From a virus, in the IMG/VR virus record IMGVR_UViG_3300013102_000036, positions 1-51,579 of that record: DNA of 51,579 nt, one strand, 5' to 3'. Below, one piece after another: positions 31,764-41,389 of the stretch. The number at the start of each line of letters is the position of its first letter. Positions within the stretch are counted from its first letter, which is position 1. Position numbers and translations under genes: made by a program. Below the pieces are notes generated by a model. That model was not told the DNA's origin. It did no database searches and worked only from the letters and a program-made list of their open reading frames with translations.

Positions 31764-32657
31764 ATGGCGGTTCAAAAACAAAAAGCAACTCATAGATGCT
31801 TATCTTGTAATAGGGATTTAGTAATAAATCAAGCAAATTTCTATTATCATAATAATAGCAATTATATAATGGATAAAGATATTAAGGTGTTTCCAATGTG
31901 CAAAGAATGTATTGAATCATACTTAAATGTAGAACCAGAAAAATTAAAAAATAGAGCTATTGATTTACTCAGATTAATTAACAGACCATTTATTGAAAAA
32001 CAATGGATTCTTGCAGATGAAAAATGGGGCAAATATATTAAGTACATTAGTTCTCTGAACAATGGTAAAAAAACATTTGATGAAAGTGTATTTGAGAATT
32101 CTACAATGAATGCTGTGACCATTGATGGGGACCCCGATCTTATCCAAAAATGGGGTGGTGGATATTCTGCCATTGAATACGAAAATTTTGAGAGAAAATA
32201 CAACAATCTTAAAAATAACTATCAAGAAAAAACAGCCATGCACACTGAAGCATTGCTAACATATATCCGATACCGCGTTAAAGAAGAACTTGCAACAGCT
32301 AAAGGCGACTCAAAAGCAGCCAAAGAGTGGGGAAATCTAGCTAAAGACGCTGCAACAGCAGCAAAGATTAATCCATCGCAGTTTACAAAGGCTGATTTAA
32401 CTAATGGAATGGATAGCTTTGGTGAATTAGTTAGATCGGTTGAATCGACAGTAGATGTAATTGATATTTTGCCAAGGTTCAAACAAAGGGCAAATGATAA
32501 AGTGGATTTTACTATTTGGTGTTACATCAACTATGTTAGAGACCTTCAAGGTATGCCATCTGTTGAATACGAAGAAATATACAAATTTCTTGAGCAAAGA
32601 ACAAGGGAATTCGAAGATAATTTGTTGGATTATGATGAAGGTGATTTAGCTGACTAA
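31764..32657 (+). CDS. Terminase small subunit candidate with N-terminal zinc finger
   Basis: A 297-aa protein with ribosome site AGAGGTGG. Cysteines HRCLSCNRDL and MCKECIESY make a CxxC...CxxC zinc finger in the first 50 residues. The central helices and coiled segments suit a DNA-binding oligomer. It directly precedes and overlaps the large terminase, and the type is common in this position in Firmicutes phages. The call rests on context and layout. Confidence 0.7.
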   Translation: MAVQKQKATHRCLSCNRDLVINQANFYYHNNSNYIMDKDIKVFPMCKECIESYLNVEPEKLKNRAIDLLRLINRPFIEKQWILADEKWGKYIKYISSLNNGKKTFDESVFENSTMNAVTIDGDPDLIQKWGGGYSAIEYENFERKYNNLKNNYQEKTAMHTEALLTYIRYRVKEELATAKGDSKAAKEWGNLAKDAATAAKINPSQFTKADLTNGMDSFGELVRSVESTVDVIDILPRFKQRANDKVDFTIWCYINYVRDLQGMPSVEYEEIYKFLEQRTREFEDNLLDYDEGDLAD

Positions 32658-34311
32658 CATAACCTACTCTGAAGAGAGACTAAAAAAATATACTGATTTA
32701 GTAAGCTGGTGTCGCTGGAATCCTGATTTATGGTATGACTTGATAACTCCAGAAACGGGAGGTATAAGGTTAGACTTAGATCAGCGTGTGTTTTTAAGGA
32801 GCATTACAAGATTTATCTCTGTTTATGGAGTTTTTCCCCGTGGTTACGGAAAAACGATGAAAGAAGTAATGGGAATGGTACACACGGCAATTTTTTTTGC
32901 TGATATTGAGATATCTATGACTGCACAAACTCAAGAACAAGCAGCAAAATTAATTGATGAAAAATGGAGCGAAATCATAAAATTCTATCCATTGATCGAA
33001 CAAGAATTAGATGGAAAACCTTCAATTACTACTGATAGTGTTGACATAAAGTTCAAGTCAGGTGGACGTATTACGATACTTGCAAACTCACAATCTTCAA
33101 AAGGTACACGAAGACATAGATTACAGATCGAAGAATCGGCACTACTTAACAATGCTTTATTCGAAGATGTTCTAGAACCTATTCCTGATATTCCCAGACG
33201 CACAATAGGAAAAGAAGCTCTAATAAATCCAGAAGAGCTTAATGGGCAAATTAACTTTTTCACGACTGCTGGATATAGAGGTAGTGATGAATTCGAACGA
33301 AGCCTTCGAATGGTTGGTGAAATGTGTGATCTTAAAGGCAAGATTGTTTTGGGCGCTGATTGGAAACTTGCAGTAAATTATAGGAGAGGCCAATCTAAGG
33401 CCGCAATTCTTAGTAAGAAGGAAAACAATGCACCCACATTCTTTGCACAAAACTATGAGAGTAAATGGACTGGAAATACTTCTGGTAGTCTAGTAAATAT
33501 AAAAAAACTACTAAGTTTAAGATGTCTTGAAGAACCAGATTTCAGCAATGATAAAAGTTATGAATACATAATGTCAGTAGACGTGGCAAGATCAAGTAAA
33601 GACTCAAACAATCAATCCTCTGTTGCGATATTGAAATTGATTAAAAGTAAGAATGGAAGGCTAAAGAATGTCCGACTTGTAAATTTGATTAACTTTAAAA
33701 ACGGAATGAATTTTCGTGAACAGGGTATAGAGGTCAAAAAAATTCGAAATAAATATGATGCATCAATTGTTGTTTTGGATACCAATGGTCTTGGTGCTGG
33801 GTTGCGCGATGAGCTGTTACTTGAAGTAGATGATCCAAAAACAAAAGAAAGTCTTGGATGCTGGGATACTATTAATTCTGATAGTCAGCCTGAAGTATCG
33901 GGTTCTCCAAAATACATATACGAGTTTATTGGTCAAACCTTAAACAGTGACGGAATAATTGCCTTTATGGATATGGTTGAAAGCGAAAAATTACAATTGT
34001 TGATTAAAGATGTTAAGAGTAATCTAGAAGATCTAAACTATGCAGACAAATCTTACCCTCATGTGCAAACAGACTTACTTATTGATGAAATACAGAATCT
34101 AAAATTAGAAACACTACCAAGTGGCAAGTTGACAGTAAAACAACAAGCTAAACGTGTAAATAAAGACAGATATTCTGCATTGATGATGGGTTTATGGTAT
34201 GTAAGTGCCTTTATGAATAAAGTTATAGAAGAAAAAGAAATAAATATAGAAAAATTCTCTTTGACTAGAAAGCCCAACATATACGGGAAAAGAAAGGGGG
34301 CAAGCTTTTGA
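32650..34311 (+). CDS. terL: Terminase large subunit (packaging ATPase-nuclease)
   Basis: The frame is open from CTG 32650, which has AAGGTG six bases upstream, giving 553 aa. TTG 32740 would remove a conserved-looking N-terminus (YSEERLKKYTDLVSWCRWNP). Walker A is FPRGYGKT and Walker B-type IEESAL. The C-terminal RuvC-like nuclease has acidic residues in SVDVARSSKDS, VVLDTNGLG and LLIDEIQNL. It cuts and packages DNA concatemers. It overlaps the upstream gene by 8 bases and the portal start by 4. Confidence 0.92.
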   Translation: MTNITYSEERLKKYTDLVSWCRWNPDLWYDLITPETGGIRLDLDQRVFLRSITRFISVYGVFPRGYGKTMKEVMGMVHTAIFFADIEISMTAQTQEQAAKLIDEKWSEIIKFYPLIEQELDGKPSITTDSVDIKFKSGGRITILANSQSSKGTRRHRLQIEESALLNNALFEDVLEPIPDIPRRTIGKEALINPEELNGQINFFTTAGYRGSDEFERSLRMVGEMCDLKGKIVLGADWKLAVNYRRGQSKAAILSKKENNAPTFFAQNYESKWTGNTSGSLVNIKKLLSLRCLEEPDFSNDKSYEYIMSVDVARSSKDSNNQSSVAILKLIKSKNGRLKNVRLVNLINFKNGMNFREQGIEVKKIRNKYDASIVVLDTNGLGAGLRDELLLEVDDPKTKESLGCWDTINSDSQPEVSGSPKYIYEFIGQTLNSDGIIAFMDMVESEKLQLLIKDVKSNLEDLNYADKSYPHVQTDLLIDEIQNLKLETLPSGKLTVKQQAKRVNKDRYSALMMGLWYVSAFMNKVIEEKEINIEKFSLTRKPNIYGKRKGASF

Positions 34312-35780
34312 GTCAGGACAGTTCTAAATCAGATGAACATTATCGAGCTTTAAACATATTTAAAGAAATTGGTCTTATTAGTATTGGCAATAGAAATAAA
34401 GGGATTTCTGTGGTAGAGACTTACACTAGCGAAGATGTAAAGAAGTTTCTGAAAAATAGGAGTAGTGTGGCAAGTCAAAAGAAACTTCGAAAAATTAGTC
34501 GTTTCTTGCTTAGTGCTTCTGGACATTACCAGAATCTAATATTATATTTCTCAACCTTACATACTATGGACTATACTTTACCTCCAATGACAACAGACAT
34601 AGGAAGTATCAATCCAAAGAGGTTCAAGAAAGACTATGAAGAACACGCGAAAACAACAGAGAAAATGGATATTTCATCTTCATTCTTAGAGGCAAGAATT
34701 ACTTCGTATGTTGATGGTGTGTTTTATGGTTTTGCAAGACCAACTAAAAATGGCTTCTATCTGCAAAAACTAGATCCAGATTATTGTAAGATCACTTTTA
34801 TTGATCCAGATACAGGATTGTTGGGATATTCATTCGATTTTTCATATTTTAACAATAATATCGCTATGCTGAATTCATTCCCTGAATATTTTAGAGAAAT
34901 TTATGGTCGCACAAAAGACAATAAATCCTCTACAGAAAAGTGGGAGAGAATTGAATCGCCATTATCTATTTGCCTAACAACCTCCTTTGATTTTAATCCT
35001 GTGCCAGCATTCTCTAGTGTATTCGAAGGGATATTAGATATAGCTGATTTTAAGGCATTAGCGAAAACGAAGGAAGAACTGGAAAACTTCATGCTTCTTT
35101 TGCAGAAGATTCCTATGGACGGTAAAGACGCTAATAAGTTTTTAATTGATGAAGACTATGTTAAGACGTTCCATGAAAACTTACTAGATATCTCTCCTGA
35201 ACAAGTTGGTGTTTCAACGAGTCCAATGGATATAACGGCAGTTAAATTTGATAAAGATACATATGACAAGAATAAAGTCGGACAGGCAACAACGCAATTT
35301 TGGGATGAAACCGGAGTATCAAATTTACTTTTTAGTGCAAATGCAAGTACTAGCTCTGCTCTAAAATACTCGGTTGGAACAGATGAGTCTGACGCTTTTA
35401 GATTAATCAAAGTTATTGAAAAATGGTGTAATGCATATGTTCAAGCAACTGGAAATTATAGATATGGATTTAAGTTGAATATCTTGCCAGCTACAAAACT
35501 TAATCGTAACGAATTGATAGAGAGTGCTTTAAAACTGGCAAATGCAGGATTACCAAAAAAAACAGAAATCATGGCTTTAGGTGGCTATAGCCCAAATGCA
35601 ATATTGATGAATGCATACCTTGAGAACGAAATTCTTAAACTTCCCGATGTTCTTGTTCCGTTGTCGTCTGCTCATACCGCCACACCCTCCGATCTTAATG
35701 GTAGACCAAAATCTCAAGAAGAGGACTTGTCAGATAAAGGTCTTCAGACCAGGGATAACGAGAGCAATGAGGAAGATTGA
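34308..35780 (+). CDS. Portal protein
   Basis: A 490-aa protein starting at TTG overlapping the terminase stop, ribosome site AAAGGGGG. Size, position between terminase and protease, and segments such as ISPEQVGVSTSPMDITAVKF and the helical stem region fit the SPP1/HK97-type portal. It forms the dodecameric ring for DNA entry and joins head and neck. The C-terminal ~40 residues are disordered and charged. Confidence 0.85.
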   Translation: MSQDSSKSDEHYRALNIFKEIGLISIGNRNKGISVVETYTSEDVKKFLKNRSSVASQKKLRKISRFLLSASGHYQNLILYFSTLHTMDYTLPPMTTDIGSINPKRFKKDYEEHAKTTEKMDISSSFLEARITSYVDGVFYGFARPTKNGFYLQKLDPDYCKITFIDPDTGLLGYSFDFSYFNNNIAMLNSFPEYFREIYGRTKDNKSSTEKWERIESPLSICLTTSFDFNPVPAFSSVFEGILDIADFKALAKTKEELENFMLLLQKIPMDGKDANKFLIDEDYVKTFHENLLDISPEQVGVSTSPMDITAVKFDKDTYDKNKVGQATTQFWDETGVSNLLFSANASTSSALKYSVGTDESDAFRLIKVIEKWCNAYVQATGNYRYGFKLNILPATKLNRNELIESALKLANAGLPKKTEIMALGGYSPNAILMNAYLENEILKLPDVLVPLSSAHTATPSDLNGRPKSQEEDLSDKGLQTRDNESNEED

Positions 35781-35797
35781 GGAGGTGATAATGATTA

Positions 35798-37186
35798 ATG
35801 AATAAGGTAATGCGATTTAACGTTAAAATCGATAATATTGAAGAGGTAGATTCGCGTTTTTCTAAGTGTAAAATTAGAGTCTTATATGCTGGACTAAATA
35901 GAAATAATACCTACATATCTGAGGAAGCAATTAATGAAGCATCCTCAAGTATTTTCAACATTCCGATTGTAGGAGAGTATGGGAAAGATAGTCAGAATTT
36001 CGGTGGTCATGGTGGCAAAATTGATACTTCAGGCAATAAACCTGAGTATATTGAAACTACAAAGGCATATGGCCTTGTTCCAGAGTCAGCTAATGTCTAT
36101 TGGGAATCCGTTGAAGAAAATGACGGTACTATTAATAAATATTACGTGGTGGATGGCGCATATCTTTGGACAGACAGATATGAAGAGGCAAATGATTTAT
36201 TAGAACGTGAATATAATCAATCAATGGAAATCAAAAATATTGAGGGTAACTTTTCAACGATAGATGGAAAAAAAGTCTATGAAGTTAAAAAGTTTGTATT
36301 CTCAGGACTTTGTATCCTTGGAGTAAATAAGGAATCAGATCCAAATGGGAATGTGACTCCATGTTTCGAGAGCGCTTCTATTGTTGCGTATTCCTTAATT
36401 GATAATGATTTTAAGAATGATTTTAGCAATATGGTAAATGAATTGAAATTCTCTTTGCAAGGAGGCAAGGATTTGAAGAAGAAAAATTATAACCTAACTG
36501 CATCTCAACTACTTTCAGAAGCAGAAAGGGAAATAGCAGGGCTTGGTACATATACAGATGAGTATTGGGGATTTGATATCCAGAACTTTTATCTTGTAGA
36601 TATTGATACTGAGAATTCTAATGTAATTGCATTTGATAATCAAAAACATTATTTGGTGGGAACCTCTTTCAGTGTTGAAGGAGACAAATTAAGTGTCGAT
36701 AAAGATTCCATCAAGAGGTTCAAAGTAGATTACACACCAATGGATATTGAGACAGATACCAATTTTACTGTGAGTTCGTTTAACAAGTTTGCAGAGACTG
36801 TAAAAGAAAATGCAGAGAAAAATGTGAAGTCTAAATACGAAGTTAAGGTTGTTGCTATTGAGGAAAAGTTTAATCTACTCCAACAAGAGTTTGACGATGT
36901 TAACTCAAAATATATTAATAAACTTCATTCTGAGAAAGAAGAAGCTGAGAAAACGCTGTTTGAATCTTTTGCAACAGAGCTAACCGAAGAAGAAATGAAA
37001 GATGTAATAGATAATAAAAATACATACACTTTGCAAGAGACGGAAAATCAATTATATGCAATTGTAGGGAAAAAGAAAGCCAAATTTAGTCTTCAACCTA
37101 ACAAGCAATCACTAATTGATATTACTCAAAAAGAAAATACGAAAAAAAGTTCTGGAAAAGTCTATGACGATTTATTCGAAGAATAA
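35798..37186 (+). CDS. Prohead protease-scaffold fusion
   Basis: A 462-aa protein. ATG 35798 is served by GAGGAGGTG; an ATG 7 bases earlier opens only a 4-codon frame. Residues ~1-200 look like the phage prohead-protease type found after portal (IPIVGEYGKDSQNFGGHGGK, MEIKNIEGNF, FSGLCILG). Residues ~330-430 are a Glu/Lys-rich coiled coil typical of scaffolds. It probably shapes the prohead and is then cleaved. Catalytic residues are not assigned with certainty. Confidence 0.75.
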   Translation: MNKVMRFNVKIDNIEEVDSRFSKCKIRVLYAGLNRNNTYISEEAINEASSSIFNIPIVGEYGKDSQNFGGHGGKIDTSGNKPEYIETTKAYGLVPESANVYWESVEENDGTINKYYVVDGAYLWTDRYEEANDLLEREYNQSMEIKNIEGNFSTIDGKKVYEVKKFVFSGLCILGVNKESDPNGNVTPCFESASIVAYSLIDNDFKNDFSNMVNELKFSLQGGKDLKKKNYNLTASQLLSEAEREIAGLGTYTDEYWGFDIQNFYLVDIDTENSNVIAFDNQKHYLVGTSFSVEGDKLSVDKDSIKRFKVDYTPMDIETDTNFTVSSFNKFAETVKENAEKNVKSKYEVKVVAIEEKFNLLQQEFDDVNSKYINKLHSEKEEAEKTLFESFATELTEEEMKDVIDNKNTYTLQETENQLYAIVGKKKAKFSLQPNKQSLIDITQKENTKKSSGKVYDDLFEE

Positions 37187-37233
37187 TAATCCCATTTCTA
37201 TAACTATCAGAAAAAACAAGGAGGACATTATAA

Positions 37234-37707
37234 ATGTCAGTTAGATTGGATAAAATGCAAGCCACTTATGGCGGTAATATTGAAAGTGTACTTTTGAATG
37301 TTGATTTGGAAAATGGAGCAATCACAACAATTGGTGGTCTTGTTGATGGTAAGCGAGAAGTTGTATACGGTGCAACACCAGTGAATGTTTCTGCTGAAGA
37401 AATTCTATTGATCGCATCTCCTGAAATTGTTTATGAGGCAGAAAAGCACAATATTCTTGACTTTGTAAATAAAGCTGGTAAACCAGCAAGAGCCTATCAC
37501 TATGCTGTGGGTGACACAATTACTGTTACAGACAATATGATTACTGGAACTAGTGTTAAGAACCAATACTTGATTCCCGAGAATGGTTCTGCGAAGTTGA
37601 AGGCAGTAGCAACTCTGACGGATACTACTCGTTTCGCTGCACATGTGCTTGAAAAAGTTAAGCTATATGGTGAACCTGCAACACGTTATAAAGTTCTCAA
37701 ACACTAA
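37234..37707 (+). CDS. Putative capsid decoration/stabilisation protein
   Basis: A 157-aa protein with ribosome site AAGGAGG. Beta-rich, small, between scaffold and major capsid, with a lambda gpD/SHP-like style (DGKREVVYGATPV, YAVGDTITVTDN). Called by position and fold style only. Confidence 0.6.
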   Translation: MSVRLDKMQATYGGNIESVLLNVDLENGAITTIGGLVDGKREVVYGATPVNVSAEEILLIASPEIVYEAEKHNILDFVNKAGKPARAYHYAVGDTITVTDNMITGTSVKNQYLIPENGSAKLKAVATLTDTTRFAAHVLEKVKLYGEPATRYKVLKH

Positions 37708-37743
37708 AATAAAAATAAACATATGATGGAGTGAATATAATAA

Positions 37744-38730
37744 ATGCGTAATAATAAACTTATTCAACTGGGCATCGACCTTTCTAAAGGTACAACCGGA
37801 AATTATTCAACAGAAGAAGCAAATGATAAGCTGCGAGAATCTTTGAATAAACTCATGGGTTCTGAGGATGGTAAATTTAATGCCAAAGCGTTTCGTAAGA
37901 ATAAGATAGAAATTTTTGAAATTCTAGAGGAAGTGATTGATGCTAGAGTTGAAGAAGGACTAAAAGATCAGTTTGAACAATTTGTAGATTATCGTTCTGT
38001 GAAATTTGGTGATAAACTCTCTTTTCTACCTGAAACCGATGAGCTGTTTGAGGTCGCAGAAATTGCTGGAGGTACTAATAACCTCAATCGTCAACGCCTG
38101 ACGTATGGTCGCCCATATCAAATTACAACTGGATGGGAAGGTGTTAAGATTTACGAAGAACTCGAACGTTTCCTAGCTGGTTATATTGATTGGGTAAAAC
38201 TAGTCGATAAAGTGGAGCGTTCCTTTAAAAGAGAAATTACTGAAAAGATCTTCACTGCGATTAAAGCAGCGTATAACGCTCTATCTGCTCCATATAGATA
38301 TGGTGGTGCGTGGGATATCGATCAGTTCGACACCCTTGTTTCACATGTTGAGTCGGTTAGTGGATTGAAGCCAATGGTAATTGGTACGCGAAAAGCCGTT
38401 CGCAAAGCGGTTCCTGAATTCATCTCAGATAAAATGAAGGATGAACGCAATCAAGATGGTTACTTTAAAACCATCGATGGAATCACATTTGGCATTATTC
38501 CTCAAGCTCATAAAATTGGTTCAACTGACTTCGCAATTGATGAGGATTTCTTGCTTGTCTTGCCAAATGGTGATGAAAAGATTGTGAAGTTTGTCATGGA
38601 GGGCGAAGCATTGATTGAAGACGGTGAAGGTAAAACTAATGCTGACGACACTAAAGAATACAGTGTTCGTAAGAAATTTGGTATTGGTGTTGAGAAAACA
38701 GCAAAATACGGTGTATATATTCTAGAATAA
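37744..38730 (+). CDS. Major capsid protein
   Basis: A 328-aa protein, HK97-fold size, after the protease/scaffold and decoration genes. Segments such as TGWEGVKIYEELERFLAGYI, VIGTRKAVRKAVPEFISDKM and KKFGIGVEKTAKYGVYIL are typical of phage major capsid proteins of this class. Followed by a perfect 11-bp hairpin. Confidence 0.85.
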   Translation: MRNNKLIQLGIDLSKGTTGNYSTEEANDKLRESLNKLMGSEDGKFNAKAFRKNKIEIFEILEEVIDARVEEGLKDQFEQFVDYRSVKFGDKLSFLPETDELFEVAEIAGGTNNLNRQRLTYGRPYQITTGWEGVKIYEELERFLAGYIDWVKLVDKVERSFKREITEKIFTAIKAAYNALSAPYRYGGAWDIDQFDTLVSHVESVSGLKPMVIGTRKAVRKAVPEFISDKMKDERNQDGYFKTIDGITFGIIPQAHKIGSTDFAIDEDFLLVLPNGDEKIVKFVMEGEALIEDGEGKTNADDTKEYSVRKKFGIGVEKTAKYGVYILE

Positions 38731-38736
38731 TTTTAA

Positions 38737-38768
38737 GTAGTGAGGAAGGGGTTATCTTTCCTCACTAC
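38737..38768 (+). repeat. Perfect hairpin after the major capsid gene
   Basis: GTAGTGAGGAA (38737-38747) pairs with TTCCTCACTAC (38758-38768). There is no T run, so it is more likely a stability or processing element than a terminator. Confidence 0.7.
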
Positions 38769-38794
38769 ATCCAAATGAAAGGAATGATATTGAA

Positions 38795-39265
38795 ATGGCG
38801 CCACGAACCAATAAGACCAAACTAGAAGAAAGCACTCTTGTTTATGTAGTAAGTAATTTTGATGGTGTGCTTACTTATAAATGCCCTCGTTCGGGCGAAA
38901 CTTGGCTTTTTAAAAGTCATGGAGTTAGTGACACTATGACAATTGGGCAACTAAGAACTATGCTTTCTCAAAAACCCAAGTATATCGAAAAAGGTTGGAT
39001 CAAGGTTGATAACGAAGAAGTAATTCAATTCTTAAATCTATCTAAATATGTAAAGAATACATTGACCAAAGACGATTTCGAGCGACTGTTTGAAGAAGAT
39101 CCAGAAAAAATTGAAGAAGTCCTAACTGGATTAGATAGTGATTATTCAAAAATTTCTGCATTTGATTTGGCTAGAGACAAATATATCAATGGGAAACTTA
39201 GAGATCATTTTGTCATTAGAGCAATCGAGAAAAGTCTTGGTCAGAAATTAGACCCGAATTCGTAA
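38795..39265 (+). CDS. Unknown head-region protein
   Basis: A 156-aa protein with ribosome site GAAAGGAATG. Small beta start with a CPRSGETW segment, then helices. It lies between the capsid and adaptor genes and may be a minor head protein. No family recognised. Confidence 0.7.
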   Translation: MAPRTNKTKLEESTLVYVVSNFDGVLTYKCPRSGETWLFKSHGVSDTMTIGQLRTMLSQKPKYIEKGWIKVDNEEVIQFLNLSKYVKNTLTKDDFERLFEEDPEKIEEVLTGLDSDYSKISAFDLARDKYINGKLRDHFVIRAIEKSLGQKLDPNS

Positions 39266-39277
39266 GGAGGGTTTGTT

Positions 39278-39694
39278 TTGGCTACTAACTTTGAAGAGGT
39301 ATATGATGTATTCTTGAGTCAAATTAATGATGCGAAATTCATCAATACTGATGCAGATAACTTGCTTAAGTATAGATATCTATTAAATAGTATTGCTCGA
39401 TTTCCTAAATGCATGATTGATTTGAAAAAGCGTTCAGAGACAAGCTTCGTTGAAGAATTGACAGATCAAGATATTCTCATTCTTGGCAACTTGATGGTTG
39501 TTGAATACCTATCTCCTAAAATTATTTCACTCAAAAATCTTGAACAGACAATGAGTACAAAGGATTTTTCCATGACTTCTCAAGCTGCACATTTAAAGCA
39601 ATTGTCTGACATTAAGAAAGACAAACAGAGCGAAATGAATAAGTTAATGATTGATTATACATATCTTAATAGTGATTTGAGAAAACTACGATGA
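39278..39694 (+). CDS. Head-tail connector (adaptor) candidate
   Basis: A 138-aa, all-helical protein starting at TTG behind AAGGAGGG. Size, helicity and place right after the head genes fit the gp15/gp6-type adaptor that binds under the portal. Overlaps the next gene by ATGA. Confidence 0.6.
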   Translation: MATNFEEVYDVFLSQINDAKFINTDADNLLKYRYLLNSIARFPKCMIDLKKRSETSFVEELTDQDILILGNLMVVEYLSPKIISLKNLEQTMSTKDFSMTSQAAHLKQLSDIKKDKQSEMNKLMIDYTYLNSDLRKLR

Positions 39695-40902
39695 GTTATT
39701 TAGATAAATATATTATATACAATAACGCACTTGGTAAAAGTGTTAAAGGTGAGAGAGAGAAGGACTTTAAGCAATTTGTCTCTTCTGCCTTCGGAGACTC
39801 TCCATCTTATTATGAGGTTCTTATCAATAATAATGATACTTTGGTTGAGTCTCAAGTAGTTGATGATAGTGACACCAAGGATCAAAAGATTATTGTAACG
39901 ATTGATTATCAGATTAAGAATGGTGATGTAGTTGATTGGCAACAAGATAAGTGGATGAATATTCTCACTGATAATATGGCTAATACATATTATAGAGGTA
40001 TTCTTCGCCTTTGTTGTGGTCAACTAAAATGGGTTGATGATGAAGGGGAAATAAATAAACGTTATTTCACTTTCAAGAGCGACCCAGCAACTAACTTCGG
40101 AATAGATAGCGGGAATATTATTTCTTTTGGTAGTGAAAGAAGAACGTTACTGGTTAGTTTTGATGAAGATACAACTAGTTTTAGAAAAGATGATCGCTTC
40201 ATTTTTGATGCCAGAGCGTGGAAAATAACCGCACTTGATAATATCTCAATCAAAGGAATCTCTATTGTTACAGTACAAGAAGATTTGATAATTGCGGCTA
40301 AAGACAATCTAGAACTTGAAATTGCAGATTATTATGATCATATTGCAGATTATAAAATTAATATTACCAATGGTTCTTTCGCGACTATTAATAAAGAGCA
40401 GACGCTGCAACTAAATGTCAATGTAACGAACAGAAACATCCCCGTAACATCCCCCGTTATAGAATACACATTAAGTGATACAAATGTGGTAAGTATTGAT
40501 TCTACTGGATTCCTAAAGCCCATTGCAACAGGGTCGGTATTTGTTACAGCCACATATAAAAATGTGTCTACACAAATTGAAATTAGTGTTACCGAGTCTA
40601 CTGCATACTCTTATACCTGTGAAATCATTGGAGTAGACGACATTAAAAAAGGTAGAACGCAGACTTATACTGCTAAATTCTATCGCAATGGTGTCGAGTA
40701 TCCAGATGAAAGTAAGTTTTCATTAACTGATGATGATGGAGTCTCTATTACAAATCTTGCAACCATTGGAGCACAAGACAGTGTGAATAATAGTTGCTCG
40801 GTTACGGTGGCTCAGACATTGGGATATGTTAGATTGCATCTATCTAATGCAAATGGATTAGCGACAACAAACAAAAGAATCAGAATTAAACCGCTGTATT
40901 AG
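39691..40902 (+). CDS. Neck protein with Ig-like (Big_2-type) domains
   Basis: A 403-aa protein. The first ~200 residues are beta-rich, like head-closure (stopper) proteins (YYEVLINNNDT, WKITALDNISIKGISI). Residues ~225-310 match a bacterial Ig-like group 2 domain (TLSDTNVVSIDSTGFLKPIA, TGSVFVTATYK) and a second Ig-like fold follows. Such domains decorate phage surfaces and may bind cell-surface sugars weakly. Confidence 0.7.
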   Translation: MSYLDKYIIYNNALGKSVKGEREKDFKQFVSSAFGDSPSYYEVLINNNDTLVESQVVDDSDTKDQKIIVTIDYQIKNGDVVDWQQDKWMNILTDNMANTYYRGILRLCCGQLKWVDDEGEINKRYFTFKSDPATNFGIDSGNIISFGSERRTLLVSFDEDTTSFRKDDRFIFDARAWKITALDNISIKGISIVTVQEDLIIAAKDNLELEIADYYDHIADYKINITNGSFATINKEQTLQLNVNVTNRNIPVTSPVIEYTLSDTNVVSIDSTGFLKPIATGSVFVTATYKNVSTQIEISVTESTAYSYTCEIIGVDDIKKGRTQTYTAKFYRNGVEYPDESKFSLTDDDGVSITNLATIGAQDSVNNSCSVTVAQTLGYVRLHLSNANGLATTNKRIRIKPLY

Positions 40903-40915
40903 TGGAGTTGATTAA

Positions 40916-41389
40916 ATGACGTTTTTATCTGAAATTACTGATTATAAAAATACTATTATGAATAGGGTGTTAGAGGATCAGGAACTATGTAAGGCAATAT
41001 TCTATACCGACCAAGGCTTTCTTGAGCAGGAGAATATCGAAGATACTTCTGATTTGATTCATAAAAATATATTCCCTCACAGGTTTATTCCTAACATTAT
41101 TGAAGATGCAAAGACATACATAACTTTATCCATGACTAACTACAGGCTTGTTAATAGTAGCTATAAGAGTGGTTTGATAGCTATTTACATGTTTACTCAT
41201 CGTGATTTGTTTAAGACAGATTATGGTTATTCTCGCATAGATTTTATTCTGACAAAGATTGAAGAGTTGATGAATAACAAGAGAGGTCTGGGAATTGGGA
41301 AATTAGAATTTGCTGGACTAAACGAATACGTTGTTAATGAGAAGTTTCAGGGATATGTGTTGTCTTATCAACCAGTGGATTTCAACTAA
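40916..41389 (+). CDS. Neck/tail-completion protein candidate
   Basis: A 157-aa mixed alpha/beta protein (NYRLVNSSYKSGLIAIYMFT) with ribosome site TGGAG. Position and size suit a tail terminator or head-completion protein. Its stop overlaps the next start (TAATG). Confidence 0.6.
   Translation: MTFLSEITDYKNTIMNRVLEDQELCKAIFYTDQGFLEQENIEDTSDLIHKNIFPHRFIPNIIEDAKTYITLSMTNYRLVNSSYKSGLIAIYMFTHRDLFKTDYGYSRIDFILTKIEELMNNKRGLGIGKLEFAGLNEYVVNEKFQGYVLSYQPVDFN

Noticed and set aside
35611-35805. Plus-strand open frame across the portal/protease junction
   Set aside because: Out of frame with both structural genes, no ribosome site; the strong site at 35780 serves the protease-scaffold start.
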